DNA of 64,000 nt from Ricinus communis (GCF_019578655.1 NC_063257.1:22940001-23004000), one strand, 5' to 3'; positions 46,695-59,750 are shown, numbered from the stretch's first letter. Numbers and translations are program-made. The notes: generated by a model from the letters alone, not told the origin.

Positions 46695-46712
46695 TAATAT
46701 AAGATGTACTAT
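46695..46712. repeat. Right target-site duplication of the LINE
   Basis: TAATATAAGATGTACTAT, identical to 16290-16307, next to the 5' end of the LINE. Confidence 0.85.
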
Positions 46713-47845
46713 TATTCATGGTTATATATACAAGCAAATTGATAACTTTTATTCCACTTATTTATCCTAATAACCACAATCTATACTACTGCTATATATG
46801 AATAGTTTACTTTTAGTTGTTTGTGTTTATAGAAAAAATTTGAAAACTTAGACAAAGCTTGAGCAAAATAAAAGTACCCAACATTCTAGTACTAAATCTT
46901 TACTTTGATGAGCAAACAGATGGAGGTATATAATTTTGATGTAAATTAAGTTTCCATATATATTTTTTTTAATTTCTTTTTCTAAATTTTTTTAAATATA
47001 AATTAATAATGTGAATTATTGTTGTAGTGTAAAGAAAGTGGAAAATAGCTTATAGAGCACTTCTTACTAAAGATGACAAACAAGTGGATCGTCAAGTTTT
47101 GAATTATTTTAGACTTGGTTATTTTGGGTATGGGTCTTCTTAGATTTGGGTAATTTCGGGTTCAATTGATTTCGTATTCTACTAGTTTCAGATTCGGGTC
47201 GGTCAGATTTAGGTTGACCGGGTTCGAGTCTTTCTGGCCATGGTTTTTTTAGATCTGGATCCTTACGGGTTCAGTTCGAGTTGGATTCAGATAAAATCTA
47301 GTTTGAGTTACCTCGAATTTTGGATCAAATTTTAGATTAACTTATCAAGTTTGGATTAATTTCAAATTAATTTATCTGATTTTATCTTTTGATCTCAGAG
47401 ATTTTATCTAATAAAATTCTATATATTTAATGTCTTTAAAATTTTTTAGTTGAAGATTCGAAGTTTAAAATTTTCTACATGGTCACCTCTTTATTGAACT
47501 ATTATTTTTATTTACCTTATATTTTTCTTTAAGAATTAAAAAAATAAGAAAATTCAAGTTTTATTAATTTTAAGAATAATTAACTTAATTATTTAGTTTA
47601 CTTACGAAAGTGATGTAAATTAAAAAATTTAAAATGTGCCAACATCGAAAATTTATTTAATTAATTTTATAATTATCAATTAAGTTTCTTGATTTTTATA
47701 AAAAAAAACTGGTAAATATTATTAATTTAATATCTTTTACTCAAAATATAATTTTATTTTTAGTCTCATGATCGATCCAAGCCAAGTTGTATATAGATAT
47801 TTAAGGATATTTTAGAGTTTTAATAATATATTTCTATATATAATA
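46713..47845. other. AT-rich interval between LINE and Athila-2
   Basis: No ORF of note. A moderately GC-rich patch at about 47100-47290 holds degenerate repeats of TCGGGTT/GGGTTCGAGT type. The rest is AT-rich and unassigned. Confidence 0.4.
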
Positions 47846-49031
47846 TGGTGAAAATATGTGTTTTTACCTCACTTTAGTTTTCTTATCTAAATTCAGGAAA
47901 TAATCGCCAAAGAGGAGAATTTGAACTAAAAAACGCACCAATGTGCTTTAATTGGACTACGGCTATAAAAGGCTCAGGAATCAGACACGTGGGCTATCAA
48001 TAGCTTGGGCCTAGCTTAATTCATTAAGGCCCAAGAAGGGAGATTTAAGTAATTATGATGTAATTAGCGGATAATTATCTTTTAAGTTGTTTACTTTGTT
48101 TAGGACAGTAAGTGATAACTATAGTAGTTATGTGTTGAGGAAAAAACTCTAACAAAGGGATCTCTATAAGAAGTAGAGGTTAATTAGAACAGAGAATTAT
48201 TCGGCTACTAAGATTCTCTAGGGAGCAGGTTTCTACTATTCTCTGCAGAAATTTCTATAGTTCATCATCTTCTACATCCAAGCTAGCTTTAGTTGCATCA
48301 TTCTTCGAAGAATCAAAGAAGCTTTTTGAAGACGTGAAGAGAGAGGACCAATCTTCTTCACTCCTTAAAGGGCCTTTGAACTATAAGAGAGTTTTAGTTT
48401 TCTAGTTTATGTATCTTAAGTCTTTATATTTAATTACAATGATCATTGGATTAAGTATGTTAGGCTAAGTTCCATAAGTGTTTAGTTTAGCTTTTTACTT
48501 ATGTATGAATCTTATATATTTTGAGTTTAATGAATGATTTCTTTACTTTCACATGCATTAGTTTCATCTATTATTATTTGTTGACCATCATATTAATTTA
48601 GTAGTAATATTTGTTATGAAAATCATTAGGTTAAAAATATTAGAAACATCATCTTTACTTTAACCTAAGTTGCATCACTAGCTTGAGTGACTTAGGAAAA
48701 AATGCACATCACCATCTCATTTGTTAGATTTGGACTCAAGGGAATTAAGGGGTTTACTAAGTAAAAGCTAGACTAAATGTTATTTTATCACATAGTTCAT
48801 ATTAATCATTCTAGTTGCATATTTATTTTTTGGTTATTTAATTTCTTTTATTAAACTTAAGATCATTCTCAAAACATTAGCTTAGAGTGTTTATATTTAT
48901 TTTCAGTATTTTGTGTGATAGTTGGTCTTTATAATATATGTTCTACAATTTCTTGTGAGATCTACCTCGTGGTGAGCTTGCCCGAACTATCATTCGGTTC
49001 ATACACTTGTGAGTACTAATTTAGAACATCA
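47846..49031 (+). repeat. 5' LTR of Athila-2
   Basis: The right end (ACATCA, 49031) is fixed by the PBS. The left end, TGGTGAAAAT at 47846, is a best guess without a partner LTR to compare. It would be about 1.19 kb. Confidence 0.55.
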
Positions 49032-49037
49032 AGTTTT

Positions 49038-49055
49038 TGGCGCCATTGCCGGAGA
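49038..49055 (+). promoter_or_regulatory. Asp-type primer binding site of Athila-2
   Basis: TGGCGCCATTGCCGGAGA, close to the TGGCGCCGTTGCCGGGGA seen in Athila/Tat elements. It is preceded by AAGTTTT. Confidence 0.85.
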
Positions 49056-49867
49056 ATTATGTCAATATTATATTGATTAATTGTCGAATATTATTTTTTG
49101 TGTTTTTTATGTGTTGCATGTTATTTATTTCTATTTTATTTTTAAATTCTATTTTTTAAATTTTTTTAAAATCTGAAATTTTTTCTTTAAATTTGTATGC
49201 ATAGCAGAAAAACGAGATCAAGTGATTCATCAACTCAAAATTCCTACAACTTGAGATCAACTGTTAAAAAAGTAGAAGAAGTCCAAGAGGTAGAGAGTGT
49301 TTGTACCTCCAGAGGAATTGGATTTGAAGAAAAACTGGAACAAGAGTTTGAAGGAGAAGCTGAGATAATGGCTAATGACCAAAGAGAAGTTGCAGCTCAA
49401 AGGCAAATGGCCATGAAGGACTATGCTCATCCAATAATTGGTAACACTACTTCATGCATAGTTTTAGGCGATGCATCTAGGAATTATGAGCTAAAGAACA
49501 TCCATTTTAATATGCTTCTGTCATTCTATGGTATGCCTAATGAGGATGCATTGACATTCATTAGAGAGTTTTATGCTATAGTTTATACATTCTCATTATC
49601 TGAACTCAATAAAGACCAATTAAATATGAGATGTTTTCCTTACTCATTAAAAGATAAAGCAAAGGCTTGCTTAATGACCTTGCCTCCTAATTCTTCAGAG
49701 GACTTGGCATGAAGCCTATTAGAAATTTATGAGTAAATTTTACTCACTTCAAAAGATCAAAGAATTAAGGGCTGAAATTTCCAAGTTTTATCAAAAGGAT
49801 ATTGAATCCTTTCATGAAGCATGGGACTGCTTCAAATTACTTTTACTACAATGCCCACACCATGGAA

Positions 49868-50171
49868 GGCTTCTAGGATGGCAGCACTCTAAAGTACGGG
49901 GATACATGAATGAATCAAATTGCACATTGAAATGGGGCAGGGAATAGTTCATAACATATATGTAAAGAGTTGGAACTAATCACATGAGGCGCCTTTTGGT
50001 TGTTTGGCTATGGAGTTGTAGGAACTCCAAAGTTAAACGTGCTTAGTTCAGAGAAATTTCAAGATAGGGGACCTCTTAGGAAGTTTTTGAACCCGCCAAA
50101 AGGATAAAACCGTACGACTAGTGGGGGTCAAAGCAGACAATATCTCATGTGATCTGGTTCCTAGTCGTTAC
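49868..50171 (+). repeat. 5' LTR of Cassandra, 5'-truncated
   Basis: It starts GGCTTCTAGGATGGCAG directly after Athila gag coding and ends GTCGTTAC. It is collinear with the second LTR at an offset of 470 bp. Confidence 0.85.
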
Positions 50172-50243
50172 GAATGGTATTAGAGCAGGACCCCTCTAGT
50201 AGATGTGTGGTTCAAGGACGAACCAAGCGGGAGCTGGTAGGCA

Positions 50244-50641
50244 TGTGACAGCCTAGCCTAGAGAAATGGTCCGACGAGGATGGAAAGTGGACTTCGGGGC
50301 AAAAATAGGATGCTTGGATAAGGAGCGGCTTTTGGTAGGCTTCTAGGATGGCAGCACTCTAAAGTACGGGGATACATGAATGAATCAAATTGCACATTGA
50401 AATGGGGCAGGGAATAGTTCATAACATATATGTAAAGAGTTGGAACTAATCACATGAAGCGTCTTTTGGTTGTTTGGCTGTGGAGTTGGAGGAACTTTAA
50501 AGTTAAACGTGCTTGGTTCAGAGAAATTTCAGGATGGAGGACCTCCTGGAAAGTTCTCGAACCCGCTAAAGGGATAAAACAGTGAGGCTAGTGGGGGCCA
50601 AAGCGGACAATATATCATATGATCTAATTCCTGGTCGCTAC
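50244..50641 (+). repeat. 3' LTR of Cassandra
   Basis: 398 bp, TGTGACAGCC...TGGTCGCTAC. Its 5S-like region (about 50490-50565) is closer to plant 5S rRNA than that of the first LTR. Confidence 0.85.
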
Positions 50642-51481
50642 TCCTATGCTAGAAAAAACTTGAATGAAGTTGTGTCTAATAATGAGATGGTTGTGCAAAT
50701 AGCCGAATTAACTAAACAAGTTAAGATTCTTGCTTCAACTAAGAATGTATAAAGTAATGAGGCATATACGGTATATGTGGTGTTTATGGTCATGGTGCTA
50801 ACATTTATTCGTCTTATGAGACTTATGCAGGAGATGATTATGAACAAGTTAATTTGATGGAATCTCATCAAACTAGGCAACCTAGGAATAATCCATACTC
50901 CAACACTTATAATCTAGGATGGAGGAATCATCTAAATTTCTCTTGGAGAAATAACGATTATAACCCACCACAAATACTGAGGAACCAAAACCAGCCCCAG
51001 TATCAAAATCAAGAGCCTCAATACCCAAGGAATCAAAACCCTTCATTCCCTAATTAAGGACAAGCCCCTAAAAAATCAAGTTTAGAGGAAACACTCTAAT
51101 CTTTTATGATAGCTACCCATGATAGAATGGAGAGGAATGAGAAGAAAACTGATTCCATAGAATGAAGCGATTGAAAATTCAAATTGGGCAAATTGCTGAA
51201 GCTGTACAAGAAAATAAGAAAGAAAAATTGCTAAGTCAACCTGAGCAAGTTGAAACAATCACTATTCTTAACGATAGTGAGTTATTTGATAATAATGTTG
51301 AAAATTTAATTGAGAAAGATTCTTCTTATGCAGGTACATAAAAAGAAGATGGACTAATTGATGTAGAGATAATTAAATGAGGTTTAAAAAAACAAGGAAG
51401 AATAAAGCCCAATCTTAGGCAGAAAGAAAAAGACAACGAGGCAGTTTCAGGACTTGAGTTTCATATCTATTCCCGAACAAA

Positions 51482-52200
51482 TTGAAAGAGAGGAAACATG
51501 ATAAGCAATTTTCTGAAATTTTTGATATGCTTTTTAAAGTTAACATTAATTTGCCCTTGTTGGATGTGATTAGGAATATGCCAGCTTATGCTAAATTCTT
51601 TAAGGAACTTAATTCCAACAAAAGGAGATATGGCAACAATGAAAAAGTTATGGTATCTAAAATAGCAAGTGCAGTTCTCCAACAACAATTATCTCCTAAG
51701 ATGAAAGACCCTGAGAGCTTTATCATTGATATTACAATGAGAGATAAAAAGGTTGCTAAAGCCATGTTGGATTTGGGAGCAAGCATCAATTTGATGCCAT
51801 ATTCAACATATACACAACTTGGTTTAGGAGAATTGAAGCCAACTGCCATATCTCTACAACTGGCTGATAGGTCAATTAAGTATCCAAGAGGCATAGTGGA
51901 AGACTTGCTAATTCAGGTAGGAAAACTGATAATCCCTGCTGACTTTGTGATTCTCGACATGGAAGGTACATCAGCAAGGGATAAGTAGCAAACAATACTC
52001 CTTAGTAGACCTTTCATGGCAACTACCAAAACAGTTATTGACGTACACAATGGGAAATTGACTATAACAGTCTTGGAAGAGACTATAGAATTTAAAGTGT
52101 TCGATTCTATAACTATATCTCCTAGCACTTCAATTGATGGATGTTCATATGTTGATTGCATGGATTATTTTTTTTATGAAACATATTTATAGGATAAGGA
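51482..52200 (+). pseudogene. Athila-2 aspartic protease region
   Basis: Reads KQFSEIFDMLFKVNINLPLL, PAYAKFFKELNSNKRRY and AMLDLGASINLMPYSTYTQL (DLGAS, the active-site loop). It continues LGLGELKPTAISLQLADRSI, YPRGIVEDLLIQVGKLIIPA and DFVILDME. After a stop at 51986-51988 it continues LLSRPFMATTKTVIDVHNGK (usually LGRPF). Catalytic residues survive, but the frame does not. Confidence 0.85.
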
Positions 52201-52225
52201 TGATAAGTTAGAAGTTGCATTAATA

Positions 52226-52596
52226 TTGGAAAAGCATGAAGAAAGTTTAGATGAAGAAGACTTAGACTTACATGACAAGTTAGATGAAGCTATTCCAGTG
52301 TTACCTGATGAATACACTATTGAACCTTTAGATTTACCCATTGGAAGCAAATCAAAAATTATTAATGAACCACCTGAGGTTGAGCTTAAGAAGTTGCCTA
52401 ACACACTCAAATATGTCTTCTTAGGAGAAAAGAATACGTACCTAGTGATCATAGCCTCTGATCTTTCTCCTTTAGAGGAAGAGGCAACTATTAAAGAATT
52501 GAGAAGACTTAAAAAAGCTATTGGATGGGGAATTCTGATATTAAGGGGATTAGTCCAACAATATGTATGAATAAAATTATATTACAAGACAATTCT
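52226..52596 (+). pseudogene. Athila-2 RT N-terminal part
   Basis: LKKLPNTLKYVFLGEKNTYL and ELRRLKKAIGW match the start of Athila RT. One base over, DIKGISPTICMNKIILQDNS carries on into the ATTCT duplication. The same reading resumes at 59751 after LARD-2 (KAVRDTQ, then RLNPNMKEVVKKEAHKLL). Confidence 0.8.
52592..52596. repeat. Left target duplication of LARD-2
   Basis: ATTCT, repeated at 59751-59755. Confidence 0.9.
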
Positions 52597-55237
52597 TGTC
52601 ACGACCCAATCTGTGGGCCCGTGACTAGCACTAGGGCATGGATAGGCGTAAGGCCACCGAATCCCGTAGTAAGCCTCACCATTCACTAACTTAATCAAAC
52701 TTCAATCCAATAGCACTGATCCATAATTAACCTTACCCGTCAGTTTCTACATATTTAGAATTTAGACTGCCAGCATGAATAGGCAAGACCAGAATTTACA
52801 AGAAATTATAAAATGATAAATCTGAAATTTCTACTGCGGAGATTCTAGAATTTTAAAAGTCAAACATACCAAAAATCAATTACGTTAAACTCGAAGATGA
52901 AGGAATGGGGATGCTAGATGAAAAGAACTGCGAAAAAACTAACCACACCTGAAAAACAGTTGAATTAAGACTGTCAGTCTCGGGAGTGAGTTAAAATCAT
53001 ATATCCAAAAATAATTACAAACACTTCAATAACACATTTATTTAATTTAACATAAAATATTAAGTCATGCAAAAATACATGTGTCATGCCATGCTTCTAT
53101 AAAATAAATTTCACATACTACAGGACGGAGTACTTCAGTAGAACCCTAATCCCCATTACTAAACAGTCTTAGCCTCTCGGCTCTCTCATTTCAACAAAAC
53201 TGGCGCCCAGAGAGCGAAGCTCGACCAGGGTCCTTAAATCCAGTTTGGTCACTTAAATTTCTAATAAAGCCGGCGCTTAGAGAGCAACACTCGATCAGAG
53301 ACCTTTACTTCAGAAAACTCACTATACTCAACCCAAAGAGTTAAACTCGACTAGGACAAGTCCTAAATTTACCTTTTACTATTTGTCTCAGATTCATACC
53401 GGTGCACACTCGGTCCTGATGCAACCCATCAGGTGGCATGTTCTACTTCTGTCTCATCCCGAGTCAACAGTCATTCACAATAATCATAATGTAGAAAAAG
53501 ATACATATATAAATAGTAATTAAATAAATAATTAAAATCTTAAATCATTTAATTAGAACTGCCGTGAAAAACTTTAGCATGACACACATGTGAAGCAGAT
53601 ATATGATTTTAACTCACAGTTCTGACGACCTCCTAGCTCTGCTCCAATGTCTCGGGTAAAGCAAGCTGAACTAACGGATTTATCTAATCATGGAAATAAT
53701 TGATCAGTAAATATAAAACCTTTGGCAATTAACCCTAGGCCTAGACTCCTAGAATTACTGTCTAAGAATCTCGACTCGGAAGAATTCTACCGAAAATTCA
53801 GCAGAACCTCCCCTAAATTACGGACATCTACCCCCCATATAACGGGTCCAGAACCTGCCAGAAAATACTTCAAATATACAACGATTAATTAACGGGAGTC
53901 GGGCCACAAGACTGTAATAATTTTCCCGACTCTAACACACAACATAAAACACGATTATTGGCAGGCGGTCCGACAATTAATTATTTTAACTAACAATCCT
54001 CACAATATTTTTCTAATGCTTAACACAATTAAATAAACACATAATTTATATCAGCAACCTCTAAATCTACAGTCTAAAGAATTACCGAGACGCTTGATCA
54101 CTCGGTCGACTCGCCTCCAGCCGCTGGAGTCTAATCGACGATCCGACGTGCCCACGGACTCAAAATAATGCACTGACGATGATTCCAGCTTCAGATCTCC
54201 CGATCCGACTCCCGATCATTCGGAGAAATTTACGGACGATCTCGACCGTCGATTTTCAAACGGAGTCAGATCGCCACGAAACCGGTGCTATTGGAAAGCT
54301 TGAGTTGAGGAGAGTCCGGATATGTCCTCCGATCATCCATCCTTCTCCAGAACCCGTCGAAAAAGCTTAAAATTCCGGCTACCTTTACCTCGCCAGAATT
54401 GCTTCCTCCAGCTACTAAAACTGACACCACAAGTCCCAAAAGGAAGCTCTCGACTCACCAGTCAAAAAGAGACCAACCTCGCCGCTATGGGACACTGGAA
54501 TGGCATGGGAAAGCCGCTGCCACTTTTCTTCTTTATCAATTAGTCTCTCAACTTTTTAATTACTAACAATTTCGCCCTACAAAATTTCTGATTAACCCTT
54601 CAACTTTTTTTTAGCTTTTCAATTAAGCCCCTAACTATTTAATTTAGGCCAAATTAAAATTATTGAAAACATAGAATTACTTATTTATCCTTGACTTTAA
54701 AAGTAAAATTACCAAAATACACTTACCGACACATTTAATTACAAAAAATACTAACCATACAAATTTTCATCTAAAACCCCAATTTTAAACAATTATATTT
54801 GAATCCTTATTCCAAAATTAATTTTTAATTTAATCCTAACACTTAATTAACTTAATTAATCAACTTTCTAACTATTTTTCAATTAAAATCAACACCATTA
54901 GCTAATTAAAATTTAGCATTCCTAAATAAATTCTTTTATAAAATATTATTTATTAATTCTTTCATAACTCTCTAATTCATATATTTATATTGGGGAAAAA
55001 TTAAGTGACCAAAAATATAATTTATTGTCCAAATAATTTACTTAATTAATTTTCTTAAAATCAAATTAATTAGACATAGAAAAATAACTCCCTTATTTTT
55101 ATCTAGCATTGAAATTCTATTTTAAATCATCCCAATTAAATTAATTAAAAATAAAGTAATATTAATTTAAATAAAAACTCATTATTAATTATTATTAATA
55201 TTATTATTATTAAAAAGGAAAAATTTCGGGTATTACA
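52597..55237 (-). repeat. 3' LTR of LARD-2
   Basis: 2641 bp, coding strand TGTAATACCC...GTGACA. It lacks roughly 200 bp that the 5' LTR has around 58830-59040. Confidence 0.9.
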
Positions 55238-56906
55238 CTCTCTTCCCCTTAAGAAAATTCATCCTCGAATTTTAAAAGAAAAAAGCTCACACTAAGATTG
55301 AAACTAATGAGAGTAATAACCTCTCATCTCCAACTCGGCTTCTCAGGGTACTTTCCTCGATTGAATAATTCAACCTCCAGACCTTGACCATCAGCAAAAC
55401 TCAAGAGCAAAGCTGGCGAACCTGAGAATCCACGATCATGACTGATTGCTCATTGGAAGTCAAATCTTCACTTACTTCTACACACCGAGGTTGCAACACA
55501 AGCGAAAGATCGAAAATATAGTTACTCAACACGGATATACGAAATACCGGATTGACCTACGAGAAAATTTGGCGACAAGTCCATCTTGCTTGCCACCTTA
55601 CCAATCCTGCCGATAATTCCAAGGGTTCCACACAATAAGGGCTAACTCGCTTTTCTTACCAAACCGCATCACTTTTTACATAAGAAACGCCTTATGAATA
55701 CATACTCTCTAATACAAATCTCCACGTGCTCCTGCTTTGGGTTCGCATAATTCCTCTACTTTTTGAAAGCTATATTTAGTCGCTCGCGAGTAAAAGGAAT
55801 CTCCTCTAAAATGAAAGATCCGAACCAACTTCGGTCCTACCAAAATTTAATTAGCCAAATTCTTTCTTAATGACGTGTCCCTTGCACGAACAGAATATCC
55901 TTAACATCCACATCACACCATCCACGTCATATTATCCATCTGATTGTGATAACCAACACAAAACCATGCAATCCACTCAGCTGGAATCTAAAAAGTCTCC
56001 TCTGTAATCCAACATGGAGCCTACTGCGCCACAAATTCATCCTCACAGCAACTAAGCTTGTCATCTAGAGAATCCCAAGTTAACACAATTTACTTTGAAA
56101 GATTTACTTATTTATTTACTTTATAATCATCACTGATAAAAATTATTATTATCTTGAAAAACACATTTATAAATTCATAAAATCTCTAGTCATTTTCTTT
56201 ATATAAAATTCTACAATATTGCGCACCAGGGTGATGATACCCCCTATCACCAAGGGTTGCAATGCAATGTATGATCCATATGCCCTAAAAATGAGTTATG
56301 GAATTGTGCATGCCTAACAATGAAATGCCATAATGAGTTCTTACGGGACTGGCTGCAATATTGTATTTAAAACACTTTGTTCTACATAGAAAAATAAATA
56401 GTGTTCGCTTAAGTTTCTCTAGATTCTGAGCATCCGAAAAGTACACCAACCACCATTCTTATACTTCTTGCAACCACAAAACTTAACTATATAGCTCTGA
56501 CCTCTGCTCGACATTCCACGTACTAACTTCGGTTCTACTTAAGGTGATACTTGATGCGATGACAAGGCAGTTCATGACACGACTGCAACTGCACTCTGCA
56601 CAAGTTTTGACTATGGTGCCCACCACTGAAATGACAATCAAAGCATCCAAGGCCAGTCTGCACCAATCAGTTGGAAAAATGGCCCGAGTCTACCGCGCTT
56701 CTAACCTTGCTATCTCTATAGCGCTCATTCTCAATACAGAATCAAGACAAGCTCACAAGAAAGAGAAAAGATAGACTTTCTAACAGTGAAAGCTGAGACA
56801 TTGGAGTCAATGAAAACAAACATGGATAGACTTAATCCCAGCTCCGCAGTACCAAGAATCTTAACCTAGGTCGAAGGAAATCTAAACCAGACTCTCATAC
56901 CAACTT
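55238..56906 (-). other. LARD-2 internal region
   Basis: No ORF longer than about 76 codons and none with recognisable motifs. On - it starts with leader sequence after the PBS and ends with CTTAAGGGGAAGAGAG, the polypurine tract. The part 55998-56906 matches LARD-1 8939-9828. Confidence 0.8.
56890..56903 (-). promoter_or_regulatory. Primer binding site of LARD-2
   Basis: Coding-strand TTGGTATGAGAGTC, a tRNA-iMet-type site with two changes (C to G and C to T against TTGGTATCAGAGCC). Confidence 0.75.
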
Positions 56907-59750
56907 TGTCACGACCCGATCTATGGGCCCGTGATGGCACTAGGGAACGGGTAGGCGTAAAGCCACCGAATCCCGTTGTAAGCATGACCATTCACTAACT
57001 TAATCAAATTTCAATCCAATAGCACTGATCCACAATTAACTTTACCCGTTAGGTTCTACATATTTAGAATTAGGACTGCCAGCATGAATAGGTAAGACCG
57101 GAATTTATATGAAATTATAAAATGATAAATCTAAAATTTCTACTACGGAGATTCTAGAATTTTAAAAGTCAAATATACCAAAAATCAATTACATTAAACC
57201 TGAAGATGAAGGAATAGGGCTGCTAGATGAAAAGAACTACGGAAAAACTAACCACACCTGAAAAACAGTTGAATTGAGACTGTTAGTCTCGGGAGTGAGT
57301 TAAAATCATATATCCAAAAATAATTACAAACACTTCAATAACACATTTATTTAATTTAACATAAAATATTAAGTCATGCGAAAATATATGTGTCATGCCA
57401 TACTTCTATAAAATAAATTTCACATACTACGGGACGGAGTACTTCAGTAGAACCCTAATCCCTATTACTAAATAGTCATAGCCTTTCGGCTCTCTCGTTC
57501 CAACATAACTGGTGCCTAGAGAGCGAAGCTCGACCAGAGTCCTTAAATCCAGTCTGGTCACTTAAATTTCCAATAAAGCCGGCGCCCAAAGAGCAATACT
57601 CGATCATGGACCTTTACTCTGGAAAACTCACTCTACTCAGCCTAGAGAGTTAAATTCGACCAGGGCAAGTCCTAAATTTACCTTCTTATAATTTACCTTT
57701 TACTATTTGTCTCAGATTCATACCGGTGCGCACTCGGTCCTGATGCAACCCATCAGGTGGCATGTTCTACTTCCATCTCATCCCGAGTCAACAGTCATTC
57801 ACAATAACCATAATGTAGAAAACGATACATAAATAAATAGTAATTAAATAAACAATTAAAATCTTAAATCATTTAATCAAAACTGCCGTAAAAAACTTTA
57901 GCATGACACACATGTGAAGCAGATATATGATTTTAACTCACAGTTCTGACAACCTCCTAGCTCTGCTCTAATGTCCCGGGTGAAGCGAGCTGAACTAACA
58001 GATTTATCTAATCATGGAAACAATTGATCAGTAAATATAAAACCTTTGGCAATTAACCCTAGGCCTAGACTCCTAGAATTACTGTCTAAGAATCTCGACT
58101 CGGAAGAATTCTACCGAAAATTCGGCGGAACCTCCCCTAAATTACAGACATCTACCCCCGGTATAACGGGTCCAGGACCTGCCAGAAAATACTTCAAATA
58201 TACAGCGATTAATTAACGGGAGTCGGGCCACCAAAACTGTAATAATTACCCGGACTCCGCAATACAACACAAAACACGATTATTGGCAGGCGGGTCCGAT
58301 AATTAATTACTTTAACTTACAATCCTCACAATATATTTTCTAATGCTCAACATAATTAAATAAACACATAATCTATATCAACAACCTCTAAAATCTAAGG
58401 TCTAGAGAATTACCAAGACACTTGATCACTCGATCGACTTGCCACCAGCCGTCGAAGTCCGATCGACGATCCGAATGCGCCCACGGACTCAAAATAATGC
58501 GCTGATGATGATTCCAACTTTCAATCTTCTGATCCGACTCCCGATCTTTCGGGAAAATTTACGGACGATCTCGACCGTCGATCTTCAAACGGAGTCTGAT
58601 CACCATGAAACTGGTGCCAATGAAAGCTTGAGCTGATGAGAGTCCGGATATGCCTTCCGATCATCCATCCCTCGCCCGAACTCGCTTGAAAAGCCTGAAA
58701 TTCTGACTGCCTTCACCTTGCCGGAACTCCTTCCTCGGCCACCAAAATCGATGCCGTAACTCCCAAAAGGAAGCTCTCAACTCATTAGTCAAAAAGAGAC
58801 CAACCTCGCTGCCATTGGATGTGCCTGGAATGGCGTCGGAAAGCCGTTGCCGCTTCCTCACGCTCTTCCGTCATCGTGCTCGGCCGGGCCGCCACCGCAC
58901 TCGGTGGCCTCATCGCACCTTTGGCCACGCCCCGGCCACGGCTCCCTCTTCTCCCTTTCTCTCTCTCTCCCCGATTCTCTTCTTTCTTCTTTTCTTTTCT
59001 TTCTTTCTTTCTTTTCCTTTTTTTTTCTTATCGGCATTTAGTCCGTGAACTTTTCTTCTTTACCAATTAGTCCCTCAACTTGTTAATTACTAACAATTTC
59101 ACCTTGCAAAATTTTCGATTTAACCCTTTAATTTTTCTTTAGCTTTTCAATTAAACCCCTAACTATTTAATTTGGATCAAATTAAGATTATTTAAAATAT
59201 AGAATTACTTATTTACCCTCAATTCTAAAAATAAAATTACCAAAATACCCTTACCGACACATTTAATTATAAAAAATACCAACCATACAAATTTTCATTT
59301 AAAATCCCAATTTAACATAATTATATTTTAATCCTTATTCCAAAATTAATTGTCAATTTAATCCTAACACTTAATTAACTTAATTAATAAATTTTCTAAC
59401 TATTTTTCAATTAAAATTTATCATTCCTAAATAAATTATTTTATAAAATATTATTTACTAATTCTTTCATAACTCTCTAATGTAGAATTTAATTCATATA
59501 TTCATATTGGAAAAAAATTAAGTGACAAAAAATATAGTTTATTGCCCAAAGAATTTACTTAATTAATTTCTTGAAAACCGAACTAATTAGACATAGAAAA
59601 ATAACTCCCTTAGTTTATCTAGCATTGAAATTCTATTTTAAATCATCCCAATTAAACTAATTAAAAATATAGTAATATTAATTTAAATAAAAACTGGTTA
59701 TTAATTATTACTAATATTATATTATTAAAAAAAAAATTCTGGGTATTACA
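56907..59750 (-). repeat. 5' LTR of LARD-2
   Basis: 2844 bp, bounded by TGTCACGACCC (plus, 56907) and GGGTATTACA (59750). It holds a long pyrimidine tract (58920-59030) that yields overlapping spurious ORFs. Confidence 0.9.

Larger units (their letters stand above)
49868..50641 (+). mobile_element. Cassandra TRIM with 5S rRNA-like LTRs
   Basis: Two direct repeats (49868-50171 and 50244-50641) flank a short internal part with PBS TGGTATTAGAGC at 50175-50186 and a purine-rich GCGGGAGCTGGTAGGCA before the second LTR. The second LTR starts TGTGACAGCCTAGCC. Each LTR contains a 5S-like block (AGTTAAACGTGCTTGG, then AGGATGGAGGACCTCCTGG) and the word GGGGGCCAAAGCGGACAATA. These are hallmarks of Cassandra, a non-coding TRIM whose LTRs carry the 5S rRNA pol III promoter region. 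The first LTR lacks about 90 bp at its start. No target duplication was found. Confidence 0.88.
49197..51110 (+). pseudogene. Athila-2 gag (broken, split by Cassandra)
   Basis: The open part (49197-49712) reads KTRSSDSSTQNSYNLRST, DYAHPIIGNTTSCIVLGDAS, NFN-like NIHFNMLLSFYGMPNEDALT and MRCFPYSLKDKAKACLMTLP. It continues with a stop and shift as SKFYSLQKIKELRAEISKFY and ESFHEAWDCFKLLLLQCPHH. Cassandra cuts it there. It resumes at about 50642 as SYARKNLNEVVSNNEMVVQI and AELTKQVKILA, then a proline- and asparagine-rich tail. This is the Athila gag pattern, with several stops. Confidence 0.8.
52597..59750 (-). mobile_element. LARD-2: complete non-autonomous long-LTR element
   Basis: 7154 bp with ATTCT on both sides. 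On -: 5' LTR 56907-59750 (2844 bp), PBS 56890-56903, internal 55238-56906 (about 1.67 kb, no pol), and 3' LTR 52597-55237 (2641 bp). The internal part keeps a polypurine tract and a relic of a pol C-terminus (AATTCGAGGATGAATTTTCTT, on -). This suggests deletion from a Tekay-like parent. Large LTRs with a short non-coding interior define LARD-type elements. Confidence 0.9.

Noticed and set aside
50440..50570. A 5S rRNA gene
   Set aside because: Only part of the 5S sequence is similar, it is present in both direct repeats, and PBS and LTR ends identify a Cassandra element.
58661..59070. ORFs rich in Ser/Leu/Phe
   Set aside because: Same LTR region in LARD-2, produced by a long C/T tract. The matching 3' LTR has this part deleted.
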